From contig NC_088318.1 in assembly GCF_910592395.1 (NCBI RefSeq), positions 10,108,349-10,172,348 on the forward strand: DNA of 64,000 nucleotides, in the 5' to 3' direction. The position numbers and the translations under genes are program-made. Below, piece by piece: positions 10,331-20,855 of the stretch (positions within the stretch are counted from its first letter, which is position 1; the number at the start of each line of letters is the position of its first letter). Below the pieces are notes generated by a model. That model was not told the origin of the DNA and did no database searches. It saw only the letters and a program-made list of their open reading frames with translations. The DNA comes from Lineus longissimus. Lineage: Eukaryota; Nemertea; Pilidiophora; Heteronemertea; Lineidae.

Positions 10331-11561
10331 TTTTTCGTACGCTTCTTCCAAATCTCGTCTTAAATTCGTAGTAAATTCTGACGTTTCGACTTGTTCATCG
10401 TTCGGCGATCCGTACATAATGTCGATAGGCAGGTTCACTTCACGGCCAAAACACATGTGATAGGGCGAAAAGTTTGTGGTTGCATGCATCGCGGTACGAT
10501 ATGCAAACATGGCAAAAGGCAACTGTAAGTCCCAGTCTTTCTGGTTTTTCCTAATCATAACTGCTAACATGCTATTTAAACACCTGTTCATTCTTTCGAT
10601 TTGACCGTCTGATTGAGGATGATACGCCGTCGTGGACGTTTTTTGAATCCCCAAGATCTCACAAACTTCTTTCATTACGTTTGACTCGAAATTGGTTCCT
10701 TTGTCTGTATGAAACTGTCGGAATGCGCCATAACGACAAACAAACTCTGATACGATCTTTCTTGAGTCCGTTTCAGCTTCTTGATTTGGCAAAGGGTATG
10801 CTTCCATCCATTTCGTAAAATGGCAACCGATAACGAGTACGAATCTGTTTTGGGGAGCGGTAATTGGCAATGGCCCAAGTATGTCAGCCGAAACTCTTTC
10901 CAAGGGTGCGCCAACTAAATATGTTTGTAAAGAGCTGTGTGATCTGTGAGGTGGAAATTTTCTCGACGCACGCTTGTCATTTTTCGCACAAAGCATAAAT
11001 GACCCGTTTGATATTTTTGAAATAGAACCTTTTCTTTGCCTTCTCGTGCGTTTTCAATGATCGTAAATGCGCCGCGGTTCTCACTGAATGAAGTTGAGCA
11101 AAAATTTCCTCATGATATTCTTTTGGCAAGATCGTTTTATATTTTACAGTACGGCCGTCGCCTGACTCACATTTCTGACACAATACATTATTTCTGAATT
11201 CAAGTTGGTCCCACAATGACGAATAATGCCTATCGGATTCATTTTGTAAAGCAACTGACTCCCATGACGGACGTACATGGTTCTCCTCCTTTAATTTAAC
11301 GATCCATTTCAATTGTGCGTCTTGACGTTGTGAATGTGCGATGCTATCTTCACTCCATCTTGGGTCCGTGCCAATTGTGATGACATTTACACATTGATTA
11401 ACTGCATCGCAATTCCGTCGCATTTTTCTAACGGGCTTTTTGGCCTGATGATACCAATTCTTTGGTATCCACTTAATTTTTGCCGGCGCAGCATTTTCTA
11501 GGGGACCTGAGTAATCAGTTTGCACACCTATTTCATGTTGTTCAGACTCGCGGACTTCCAT
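10300..11561 (-). pseudogene. Ty3/gypsy integrase, element 2
   Basis: The region covers two overlapping frames (10977-11561 and 10175-10996). The zinc-binding N-terminal part (H..H..YALCEK) is in the first and the rve core in the second. Catalytic residues are visible in SADILGP, HTDKGTN and GQIERMN, and the core continues to FGREVNLPIDIMYG. A frame change falls between the two zinc-binding cysteines, around 10980. In this element integrase is followed by the zinc-finger ORF rather than an envelope gene. Confidence 0.9.
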
Positions 11562-11586
11562 TTTCTCGTTTATATCCTTATTGCTA

Positions 11587-12258
11587 TTAACGTGTACACT
11601 TGGAATTGACTACGTTTCTGCAATGGGCTTCTCGTAACTCATAACGATCACAGAATTTACAAGGTTTCCTCGAAAGAGCATCAGCTGCTCCATGGTCTTT
11701 GCCCGGTCTATGTAATATCTCAAAATCAAACGTGCCCAGATACTCGATCCATCTCGCTAACTGACCTTCGGGCTCTTTGAAATTTACCAACCATACTAGG
11801 CTACTGTGATCTACTCTTATCATAAATCTTTTCGCGTATAGAAAATGACGAAACTTTTTTACAAACGTGACTACAGCAAGCAGCCCACGACAGGTCACAC
11901 AATAATTTTTCTCTGATTTATTCAACGTTTTACTGCCACACGCAATCACTCGTTTCTGTCCGTTCTGAATCTGGGAAATGATGCCACCCATACCAAAACC
12001 CGAGCAATCCGTATCAAGAATGAAACACCCACTTACCATGGGGTAAGCCAATATTGGGGCTGCTACAAGACATCGTTTTAACTTGATAAAGCTTTTCAAG
12101 GCTTCTTCAGACCACTCAAAGATTTGGTCTTTTCTTGTTAAGTCATGTAAGGGCTTGGCCTTATCACCAAAAATGGGGATGAAATTTTTATAGTACGTAA
12201 CCAGACCAAGAAATGATCTAACGTCCGATAAGCTAGAGGGGCGTGCCGATGACGTCAC
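11587..12258 (-). pseudogene. Ty3/gypsy RT thumb and RNase H, element 2; RT palm missing
   Basis: The RT thumb (SLSDVRSFLGLVTYY) is followed by RNase H (DTDCSGFGMGG, RVDHSS, ADALSRK). The usual RNase H glutamate in the ELLAV motif is replaced by glycine (CRGLLAV), so the enzyme would be inactive. At 12255 the gypsy sequence stops abruptly against an unrelated ORF; RT fingers and palm, protease and gag are gone. Confidence 0.85.
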
Positions 12259-12737
12259 CACCGCAATTTCCAGCCATGATGTGCTGCATAAATCAAATCG
12301 AATGACTCAACGTTCATATCGTCCCAGTTCGCAGTATCATCGTTGCCCTTTGATACCCCCTTGTTTTTAAGGGCGCTGATCAACTCCTTCAGGACACGAT
12401 TTTCTTTCATTAGCATATCGACACATTCCTGAATACTTTTCGTTTTCTTCTCCACATCAACCATGCGATAGACGATCGTCATATAACTGATATCCTCCGG
12501 GTGAATCTTTGGCAGGGCACCCAGCTGCATTGTTGAAACCACTATATTCGGCATGGCACCAGCGGCATCGAGCTTTCCCATCGCCCCCATGATATCACCG
12601 ATATGGGCCTCCTCTGCAGTTCTAGTAGCAGATGACTGGCGACTCTTTTTGATACCGATTATATCCTTGCCAGCTGCTTCCCACAAGAGGTCCTTCGCTT
12701 TCGTAACATCATCTCCCGTAAAGTTCTGGATGGCCAC
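12255..12737 (-). pseudogene. TE-associated ORF, C-terminal part (FTGDDVTKAKDLLW motif)
   Basis: The encoded segment begins AIQNFTGDDVTKAKDLLWEAAGK and has LGALPKIHPED followed by a coiled-coil-like stretch (VEKKTKSIQECVDMLMKEN). I recognise the pattern from proteins common in invertebrate genomes and linked to transposons (F-S/T-x-E/D-x2-xxAKxLLW), but I cannot name the family. The N-terminal part is at 13850-14160, split off by an inserted repeat. Confidence 0.55.
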
Positions 12738-12740
12738 CTT

Positions 12741-13848
12741 TTTGGCTCACCGTTCGGGGAGTCTATACGTTAGCCCTGTGTCCGTCGTCGTCGTCGTCGT
12801 CCGTCGTCGTCCGTATCCTGTGTGGCACGTTTCTTAACCGCTTGTGCTATGAACTTGAAACTTTGTACACATGACTCCCTAGGTCAGAGGTACTCTGACA
12901 CTGAATTGCGGTCCGGTCTGGTTCATGACTTGGCCACCAGGGGGCTAAAACTTAAAACATAAAAAGTGTGATATGTCTCTTATTAATGATCCGTTTTAAA
13001 AAAATTTTTATGGTAGGTACTCCTGGCAAGGATACATCACATATCGTACGGGTTTTTGATTTGACCTACCTTTTAAGGTCACAGAGGTCAAATGGTGTAA
13101 ATTGGCCGTTAGGATGTAACGATGGCACGTTTCTAAACTGCAATGACTATTAATCCCAAATTTGGTACACATTTACCCCTTAGTCAGGTGATCTCAGGGA
13201 CCGAAGTTTGGTCCAATATGATTCACCACTTGACCACCAGGGGGCAAAATCCAAAAACCTTAAAATGTGATTATTCCTTAACTTCTTGCCCGATTGCCAC
13301 CAATTTGATATCATGGGTACATCTAACCACCATACAGTATATGTCACACAGGTTTTTAATTTGACCTTCTTGTCAAGGTCACAGAGGTCAAATGGCGTAA
13401 ATTGGCCGTCAGGCCGTAACTATGGCACGTTTCTTAACTGCAATGACTATTGATCACAAATTAAGTACACATGTACCCCTTGGTCAGGTGATCTCAGGTA
13501 CCGAAGTTTGGTGCGATCTGATTTGCCGTTTGGCCTCCAGGGAGGGGGCCAAATCCTAAATTCTTCAAAATGCCATTATTCCTAGTAATTACTTGCCCGA
13601 TTGGCACCAATTTTATATCATAGGTACATCTTATTTTAACAACCATTCAATGTGTCACCCGGGTCTTCTTTGATTTGACCTACTTTTCAAGGTCACAGAG
13701 GTCGAATGTACTGTAAATTGGCCAATTTGGGGAAATTGTAATTGCTTGGACCTACGTCAAACTTAACACTACATGACACAATACCATGCTCTTTATCCAT
13801 CTTCCCTCCACATGAGGTGAGCACAATGGCCCTGGCCATTTCATTGAT
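12741..13848 (+). mobile_element. Hairpin-ended Helentron-like repeat, copy A, inserted in an ORF
   Basis: The copy runs from TTTTTGGCTCACC to AATGGCCCTGGCCATTTCATT. It contains a (GTC)n tract and three ~300-bp tandem units (about 12820, 13112 and 13413). Each unit has GGCACGTTTC, a TTGGTACACAT block, CCACCAGGGGGC and AAGGTCACAGAGGTCA or close variants. It is highly similar to copy C at 35054-36181. It separates two parts of one ORF. No coding capacity. Confidence 0.75.
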
Positions 13849-13849
13849 A

Positions 13850-14160
13850 TTGCTCCGCGAGGCTGATTGCATCGTGTATGCAAGATATGCTAGTAGGGCA
13901 CTGTCTACTACATGTACTCTACCCTTCTGGGGTGCGGTATTTTCAGGAATATCTGCAATCGTCTCAGCATCGGAAATTTCAGCCTCACCATCGGCATCGA
14001 CAAGGTCTCTTCCGGTTGTTTTTAAATCTGGACTTCCTAAGCCCTCCTGTGGCGAACGTTGATCGCATTTACACTTTTCCCCAGCTAGTCTGGGCGTTCC
14101 AGAGAAATGTTCAGCAATGGTCTTTGAGGCCAGTGAAGCGTGACGAAAGTTCGGCTATGC
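13850..14160 (-). pseudogene. TE-associated ORF, N-terminal part, interrupted by copy A
   Basis: Minus-strand reading gives AGEKCKCDQRSPQEG, an acidic stretch, and VDSALLAYLAYTMQSASRSN. This is the usual lead-in to the AKDLLW region that continues at 12737. The two parts meet at the ends of the inserted repeat. The 5' start of the ORF is not clear beyond about 14160. Confidence 0.5.
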
Positions 14161-14627
14161 TCGTTGCCCACTGCTAATGAACATACATATGTACACGTAC
14201 ATGTATGTTCACACTTAGGACAGTCTTTCAGCAACAAACCACAACGGTTTTTGCAAGAAGTAGGAATAAAACCTCTTTCGCCCAACAATCACTGGATACT
14301 CTCTCCTCAGCTCTATCTTACTAATGTCTTTTCATCGTCGAACGATAGTTATTAACTATGAAAAAAACGTGATTTTTTATCGGAGCAGAAAAATTAGATT
14401 CCCTGCACACTCGTGACTCAATGTTTTGAAAAGAGTTTGTTGTCAATTGAAGGTTTGATAGGATCATGTGGGTCCTTGGCTCTTGGTTCAGAAGATTTCC
14501 TTGTAGACAATGTTCAGAATGTGGGATTGAGCTTGAAGACTTGATGGATTGACATATATAACAGTAAAAAAGTCTCTTTATTTTCAAACACATCTCGACG
14601 ATGAAGCTTCAACGAACGACGAAGACA

Positions 14628-14703
14628 TATGATGATGATGTAGACAGGGGATGATGATGATGTAGACAGCGGATGATGATGATGTAGACAGCGGATGATG
14701 ATG
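14628..14703 (+). repeat. Minisatellite, ~22-bp unit, about 3 copies
   Basis: Unit GATGATGATGATGTAGACAG plus 2-3 bases, tandemly repeated. Open frames across it are artefacts of the repeat. Confidence 0.85.
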
Positions 14704-14767
14704 GTTCAACTGGAACGATAGAAAGAACTCCTGAGCATCTAATATGAACAATAATAGAACATCTAAA

Positions 14768-14803
14768 TCAATATACCAATATACCAATATACCAATATAC
14801 CAA
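14768..14803 (+). repeat. 8-bp microsatellite (AATATACC)4
   Basis: Four to five perfect head-to-tail copies of AATATACC. Confidence 0.9.
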
Positions 14804-15635
14804 TAGTTAGTCTTGTCACAATCTAGGACAATGTCACATCCAGAGACAAGTCCTTCACAATCACAACTTAAGATTCATTACGGACGGTGGCGCCGCCAAG
14901 TGAGAAGACAGCGGAACTAACCGACACACGAGGGACAGATAACAAAGTGTCCAAAAACAACCGGAATGTACTAAAGTGTAGCAAAAACATCTCCGATGAA
15001 GAGATTAACATCAATAGTTTGCTCTGAATAACAGTTGGGAACCTTACATAAGGGTTTTAGAGTCAAAATGTTGCATTAGGTGGGCTGGCGGGGAAAACCA
15101 GGCCGGCATCCTGGACAACACGGCATTGCCGACTTTACAATAAGTTTACAGCCAATCTATGGCTCTTTGACACTCTTTCTATACATCTATAGAATGCTTA
15201 CATTACGCTATCCTTTTCCACACATGCTTCTCAGCAAATTTACCTCAGAAAACATTCATGATTCATAAGCATAGGGAGGCCGCGTACAAATGTACACTGT
15301 ACATAGCAATAGCATTAAAGGGAGAGCGGCAAAACGTCCAAACAAATATGGAGGCAGATCTGTGATAGAATAAGAGTCCACAGCACATTCTGACAGAGGG
15401 AGATGCTTGACACAATCTTAAACCTGTTAATACTCAAGTGGGCAGAATTCTGATGGGGTAAATATGGTATTTGGAGTAAAAATAGTGGTGAAGCCTACCT
15501 TTATGATGACAGTTGAAAAAGGGATAATCCAAGATGGAAGGGAAGACCCGTAAAGGTTACGTGGACAAGGTTAAAGGAAAGGCAAAAAAAAACACATAAT
15601 TTTAAAACCCGACATTTGACGAAAATGTTACACAA

Positions 15636-15651
15636 CCCCCAACCAAAATTC
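15636..15651 (-). other. Polypurine-tract-like motif after the third zinc-finger gene
   Basis: Minus strand GAATTTTGGTTGGGGG then TTGTGT, 58 bp past the stop codon at 15709. Identical to 7793-7808 in element 2. It suggests this gene also ended an LTR element. Confidence 0.55.
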
Positions 15652-15708
15652 GAACCTAGTCGAATTTAACAAGTGAAAAATTATGTCAAGCTCTCAATAA
15701 AAACGCGT

Positions 15709-18077
15709 CTACATGGGAAACTCCCAACACTCCTCCGTCGTCTTCTGAGTGCCGTCAGGCAGAATCTCCGTAATCTTCCTCGTGTACCTTCTAGGGACGA
15801 CTCCGTCAAACACGTTCTTTGGTAGATAGTTGGGTGCTGGCTTCACCTTCGGTACCCGTGGTTTCAGAAAAGGCGGACAGGGGGGCCTAAACGCGGCCAT
15901 GTCCTGTGGCATGAACAGGTCTGTTCCGAGGTTCCCTTGGTCCATCCGCTTGGTCGGGGAGACCACCACAACCGTCTCAAGGTGAGTTACATCTTGCTGC
16001 TGGTTTCCGGATGTGGCGGAGGCCTCCATCGGTACTTCAGTCCTTGGCGGTGTAGTAGTCGGACCATCCTTGGCCGGGCATGGTGGAACATCATCGGTCT
16101 GCTGGCACGGTGGAACCTGGTCTGGCGTGTCCAGGTTCGGACCGGACAGGCGGCAGGGGCTACTATTGGTATTAGTCAGCTGATTCATGGTTAGACCAAC
16201 TGGACTGCTGGGGCTCTCCACGACCGGTTGGTCCACAGTCACGGTGGGACTTGAATTGCAGGTTTTATCTCCTGTCGACTGGTCTACAGTCACGGTGGGG
16301 CTTGGACTGCCTGTTTTATCTTCTGTTGACTGGTCTACAGTCACGGTGGGGCTTGCTGACCAGCTGGGGCTTGCTGCCAGGCTGCCAGTAGAGCTGGCGG
16401 CAGGACTATACCTTCCTAAGTCCGGGTCCGCCATGGCCGCACGGGATGGGTCTTGCGTCGGCGTGTCAAACGCACTTATAATCATTACATCAGAGTCGGA
16501 GCAGTCCTCAAACGGGTAATCTGGCTCGTGATCTGTCTCTTTGGCAAGGGGTTCAACGCGTGACGCCTCAGCCCTGCTAGTTTGTTTCTTCTGAGCAGTA
16601 GCCTCATGGATTCTGGCCTCCACTGCCGCTCTGCGTGCTGCCTTCGTGGAGCTGGGCTTGAACTTTCTGACTTGGGCGTCAGGCTCACCTTCCGAGGATG
16701 GCTTGGTTTTCATTGTGTTGGCGGGCCCATGGCGCTTGGTGGCCGACGACACTTGCTTTCCTGAGGGTGTTGGGGTCGGGGACTCATCCCCAAAGCATTC
16801 TCTCATGAGGCGGGCTTCTAATTCACATGGTGGCGATGATGGAGCCGTGACGGACACCTCGTCTGCCTCGGAGCACACAGACTCCCAATCGTCACTTGAG
16901 TCGTCACTTGATTCTTCTTCATTGTCGTTCTTTCGGCGGCGGTGGTGGTGGTGGTGCTTTGCGGCAGCCGACTCTGTGGCCCAGAAACTTTAGTCGGTTA
17001 GTGAAAACAGCGTTGCAGAAACGACACTCGAACAGATCGGCAGGTTTACCTCTTGTCGTTGGTTTGACTATCTTTGACCTCAGGGTAGGGACCGTCGGGT
17101 TAGAAGAGGGTTTGTTGATTGTTTTCATTTTGGGGAGTGAAGGTGTTGATGGTTGGTTCTGAAACGATGCATCCGAGTGATTAACATTAACCGCCAACCT
17201 TGCTAAATCATCGAGATACAGAAGTAACAGTGAATCATTTGGATCTTGTTGAGTCGCCAAACTCCTCACCTTGTCTTTCATATCTTTTACCAATACATCC
17301 TTCTCCTTACCATCCAGGCGCTGTCTTTTTGGTGGAAGAGGTGTCGGAGGAGACACAGATCGTCGCGCAGGTTGAGTCAGCTGTTGGGGTGTAGCCATAG
17401 ATGCCCCCGACAATTCCTGAAAAAAAGAGAATTAAATTAGCCACTCTGCGTATATATGAAAATAGTTAGTCAAAAACCACCTTGCTGCTTACCAATGCCC
17501 GCAAATTTATTTTTTTTTCCCCTCTTAACTTTAAAACTGTGGGGAACACTGAACAACATACCGGTATGTGCACATTGAGCCAAAATAGTTTACAGAAGTC
17601 GCGCAAGACCTCAATGTGTTACTGCTAAGCCAATTCAGTTCATTGACAGCCATTCACTTCCACCGAACATCAACTCTACCAAAATAACCTGTCAGTGAAA
17701 CATTATAACAATAACAGACACTCTCACCACCCTCTACCACACAGACCATTGAAAATATCACCACATACCTGCAACTCTTGGCCTCTTGGATGTCCAACCT
17801 CGTTAGCATATATAATCGGCCGATGCAACAACAGCCTACTGTTGTCAAGATTACTTTCCCGATCAGCCAGATCCATAATACCGTCTGGTGAGGTCCCCGT
17901 CAAATCAGTAAAATGGCGCTTCACATCCGCTATTGGCAACATGGAAATGTCCTGATCAACCACCATTCTCACAAATTCCTTGGGAGCGGCATCTGCTGCC
18001 TTGAAGTTTGCCAACAAGGGAAGTAAATCCCTTCCACGAAGGGTATGTTGCCTCTTAATCACCGTTGGCACAACCAT
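15709..18077 (-). CDS. Spliced C2HC zinc-finger gene with PDGT..TE C-terminal motif; one frame break
   Basis: Exon 1 is 18077-17769 (103 codons, starting MVVPTVIKRQ). Its donor is CAG|GTATGT at 17768, and the acceptor is CTTTTTTTCAG, giving exon 2 from 17416 (intron 352 bp, phase 0). Exon 2 begins ELSGASMATPQQ and has a C2HC finger (CRFC-x12-H-x3-C). It then meets a CAC/CCG-rich tract (about 16990-16920) where the frame ending at 16919 must change to the one running to 15709. Either the tract has an indel or this copy is broken. The rest is serine/proline-rich with three ~19-residue repeats (SPTVTVDQST..DKT, about 16215-16360). It ends with PDGTQKTTEECWEF, like 8743-9735. No pol lies beside it, but a shared purine tract follows. 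Function is unknown; DNA or RNA binding is inferred. Confidence 0.6.
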
Positions 18078-18100
18078 TGTAAAGCTGAAAGAAACCAACA
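18078..18100 (-). promoter_or_regulatory. 3' splice acceptor just before the exon 1 ATG of the third zinc-finger gene
   Basis: Minus strand TTGGTTTCTTTCAG, then CTTTACA and ATG. It implies an upstream untranslated exon or leader. All three zinc-finger ORFs in this window share this arrangement. Confidence 0.45.
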
Positions 18101-18651
18101 TTAAAGATAATACCGTAACGATAATAACACAGCCCAGGCCCCAGGAAAACAGGCGAGCACTACACAGATAATAAATCCAATGCATTCTACGTGAAAACAC
18201 CAGCAGATGGTATGGACTGCCAACTCGAATGGATAACCACTGAACCAGTAACTGCCACTGGTACTAGGCCTATATGTAGCAAGACCGGCTAATCATGTAA
18301 ACATGCTTGTAGGCCCGGAAAAGAACGAAGACATTACACCGGAGGCAAAAATCCACTGTTCCCTGGCATCTAGGCCAGCAGGGCCTATCCAAAAGCAACA
18401 CGTAATCGGGCCAAACAACTTGCTAAAGGGTGCTGTCACCGAGCATAGACATAAAATGACCAATCGAAATACACTAGGCCCTATACAGACCAAAACGAAA
18501 AATCCTGATTGGTGTAATACTTCCTCGGATACACGCATACTAGGTCTACATAGAAACCCTACATGTACACTCCAACATGCGGGGCATAGATACCATACAC
18601 ACAGCATACACATCAACATACACAATGCATTGTGGCCACCGCCATGTTACG
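18101..18651. other. No gene recognised
   Basis: The stretch lies upstream of the third zinc-finger gene. I see no gag/pol remains, no RNA gene and no clear promoter. Confidence 0.4.
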
Positions 18652-18757
18652 AATTCCGCCCTTGCTCGGCGGAATTTTGTATTTTAAAGCCCTTGCTCGA
18701 CTCGCCCTTGCTCGGCGTATTGGCCCTTGCTCGGCCGTTACCTAGCCCTTGCTCGGC
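18652..18757 (+). repeat. Five copies of GCCCTTGCTCGGC in 100 bp
   Basis: Copies start at 18658, 18689, 18704, 18723 and 18745, at irregular spacing of 15-31 bp (the second ends CGA). The first is the loop of a perfect 9-bp inverted repeat (AATTCCGCC..GGCGGAATT). The irregular spacing suggests protein-binding sites rather than slippage. Function unknown. Confidence 0.75.
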
Positions 18758-18904
18758 ATGACAACCCGGGAAATAGCAAATATTTACCAAAATCGGGAGC
18801 TCCGAAGTATCGCCGTTCCAGTGAGAGCGCCTCACACATGAAAAAGGAATAGAATCATCGTTCGCCGCATAGTGTCGCTAGTGATGGGGGAAAACCGGTG
18901 GCTA

Positions 18905-19406
18905 GTTGAGCCAGCATCTCTGGGGCTGTCCTAGAAGACCCATTTGACCTGAAATTTGGTGCTGTTGGCAATGCTGCTGATGTTGATGGCACTGCAGATT
19001 CCACACCACCAGAGATTCCAGCTCAGCTTGGGCTGTCACCAAAAAGGCTCACTATCTTCTGTGACACGGGGTCTAACGGTCGTGGGCCTGGTCCACCTCC
19101 GGTCTTCCTCTTCTCTCTCTTTTCCTTGGCTATCTTATTCTTGGCTCCACTTGTCAGCCCTTGCCATTTGCACTTAATTTCCCTCCAGGTTCTCTGTTCC
19201 ACCCCCTGGGCATTAATTTTTCTTGAAATATCATACCAAACACTCTTCTTTAGTTTGTTGGTGACAGTGTTTGTCAACTTTGATGTTAAAAGCTTGATGT
19301 GTGGCTCTGCTAGGTCGAGCAGCAGAGCCACCCCTTTATCCGTAAAGTTCTTCTTTCTAACAATTTTACCATTCTCTTCTGCAGCAGACAGCTCTTGGTC
19401 AGACAT
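18905..19406 (-). pseudogene. Myb/SANT-like DNA-binding protein of a Harbinger-type element, one stop
   Basis: The ATG at 19406 begins MSDQELSAAEENG. The helical domain has the W-spaced Myb/NAIF1-type pattern (VWYDISRKINAQG, then RTWREIKCKWQGL) followed by a basic patch. The frame stops at 19023 (TGA), but coding character continues in the same frame to about 18905 (GISGGVESAVPSTS..). The gene therefore carries one nonsense codon. In PIF/Harbinger transposons such a protein helps the transposase enter the nucleus and bind the ends. The transposase itself is not seen here. Confidence 0.65.
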
Positions 19407-19610
19407 TTTTTTTGATACAGGAAGTGAGATGACAAGGTGCATTGTGGGATAATCCACTGACAAATCCACTGACAACTAAAAGGGTCTAAAAATTGGCTTT
19501 GAGCAACTCATACTTGTCGGTGGATTACCTATCGGCCGACAACTGATTTTTATCCACCGACAACACTTATCGACTGATAACCTTATCGGTGCTCTAAACA
19601 ACCGGGCCCA
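19407..19610 (-). mobile_element. Harbinger-type terminus and promoter region
   Basis: On the minus strand the segment starts GGGCCCGGTTGTTTAGAGC, a Harbinger-like end. It then has about six variants of GTCRGTGGATAA in both orientations before the Myb-like ATG, which fits subterminal transposase-binding repeats. It truncates the ORF at 19594-20496. I did not find the matching other end. Confidence 0.5.
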
Positions 19611-20855
19611 GATTACGAAGTATAATATCACAAATGCGAAGCATAGGGTGTAATTCATCAACAACAATATTTCGTGAGTCTATAATGAAAATAGGCAAAC
19701 CTTTCGAGACCCAATTCCTGGCTTGAATGGCATCTTCACATGTATTTTCATATGTGCGGATCATAGAATCAGCAAGGTAGAAATCCCATGGCCTTGATGT
19801 GACAGCCATTTCATCCTTATTGATTCTACTCCACACACAACACTGGTTGGCAGTGGATCCATTCAAGCCAAATGCAAGCTGAAGATATTTCATATCTGAG
19901 CCAAAGAGAACTTCTACAGGATAAACCTGTCCATCAAATTCAACATTCCCTTTATGAATAGCAGAATTGATTTGTTTTACTAAGGGAGCCAATGCCTTCT
20001 CTAGTGTTTCATAGGTTTCCGGGGCATTTACAATAGCCAGTGCACATGGTGGACTTCTTGGGGTTCCTTCCCCCATTACCCGACAGACAGACATAGTCAA
20101 GAAACTTGCTGACCTGGTAATCTTCGCGCCATCACCACAAATTTTGATTTTGTACTTTGCACTAGACCCCTGCTCTGTTTCAGAAATTTTGATTAGGTTT
20201 GAAACCTGCTCATTGAAGTCAACGTATGCGCCCGGTACTCCACCTTCACACCGATGTATAGTAAACAATGTGTTCAGACTACTTCTGCATTGTACAATGA
20301 GGTGTTTTGAAGGCAGCCCAGATTGACCAGTCATAACTAGTTGATAATACCCAGCATCACTCACAAAGAAGGAGTCAAGAATGTAGACAAGTTTCTCTAT
20401 CTTCTTCTTGTCATCTGCAGGTAAACTGTCAAATGACCCTTTTGTGGTGTCTTCAAAGTCAATGTTATGCAGCTGACCAGAAAATGTTGATTTCACACTT
20501 TGTTCTGCTGTGCCAACTCACAATTGACTTGTTTGACCCGATCTAGTTCACCATGCAATGTGGTGACATCAACTAATTCACTTCTGTAGAGTGCCAGTGT
20601 TTTACACTTAGTATTCAGCTTTTGTTTTTTTGTGCTCCCTTTCACCGCCCGATATTCGGTAGCAACCCGTGAGGAAATGGTAGCCAAACACTTGTCAACT
20701 CGGACGCTATCATTTCTGATTTTGTAGTGAGACAGCCCTTGGTTCAATAGAGAAACATTGGATGAGGAAGGAGATTTTTTTGAAAGACGAAAGCTGACGG
20801 ACGAATTGGTGTGGCAATGAAATTGAAAAAGCAAGTGGCTCAGGAGACCTTGTCT
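19594..20855 (-). pseudogene. Unassigned transposase-like ORF with RAG1/Transib-reminiscent pattern
   Basis: The main frame (20496-19594) has KIKICGDGAKITRS, LFGSDMKYLQLAFGLNG, a C-x-x-S cysteine patch (QCCVWSR) and NIVVDELHPMLRICD. The order of an Asp-rich first strand, a hydrophobic strand with a Cys patch, and a later D-E-L-H recalls the RAG1/Transib fold, where D..D..E catalyse cutting. I recognise the family from multicopy invertebrate proteins but do not know its formal name. The upstream frame (20493-20855) supplies a coiled-coil-like N-terminal part. The two frames differ by a GT dinucleotide at the junction. The 3' end is cut by the Harbinger terminus and the 5' end by a MITE. Confidence 0.5.

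Larger units (their letters stand above)
14161..15635. other. Non-coding stretch, probable 3' LTR of element 3 in its right part
   Basis: No gene is seen. On the minus strand an LTR-like start TGTGTAACATTTTCG begins at 15635, right after the purine tract. Its other border is not found. Two short tandem repeats lie inside (listed separately). Confidence 0.35.

Noticed and set aside
14584-14787. 67-aa frame rich in His/Ser
   Set aside because: It translates the GATGATG minisatellite.
16919-16990. Programmed frameshift in the CAC/CCG tract of the third zinc-finger gene
   Set aside because: There is no slippery heptamer or pseudoknot signal visible; a repeat-length indel or assembly error is simpler.
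16187-17162. Several plus-strand frames of 85-115 aa
   Set aside because: They are antisense shadows of the zinc-finger gene on the minus strand.
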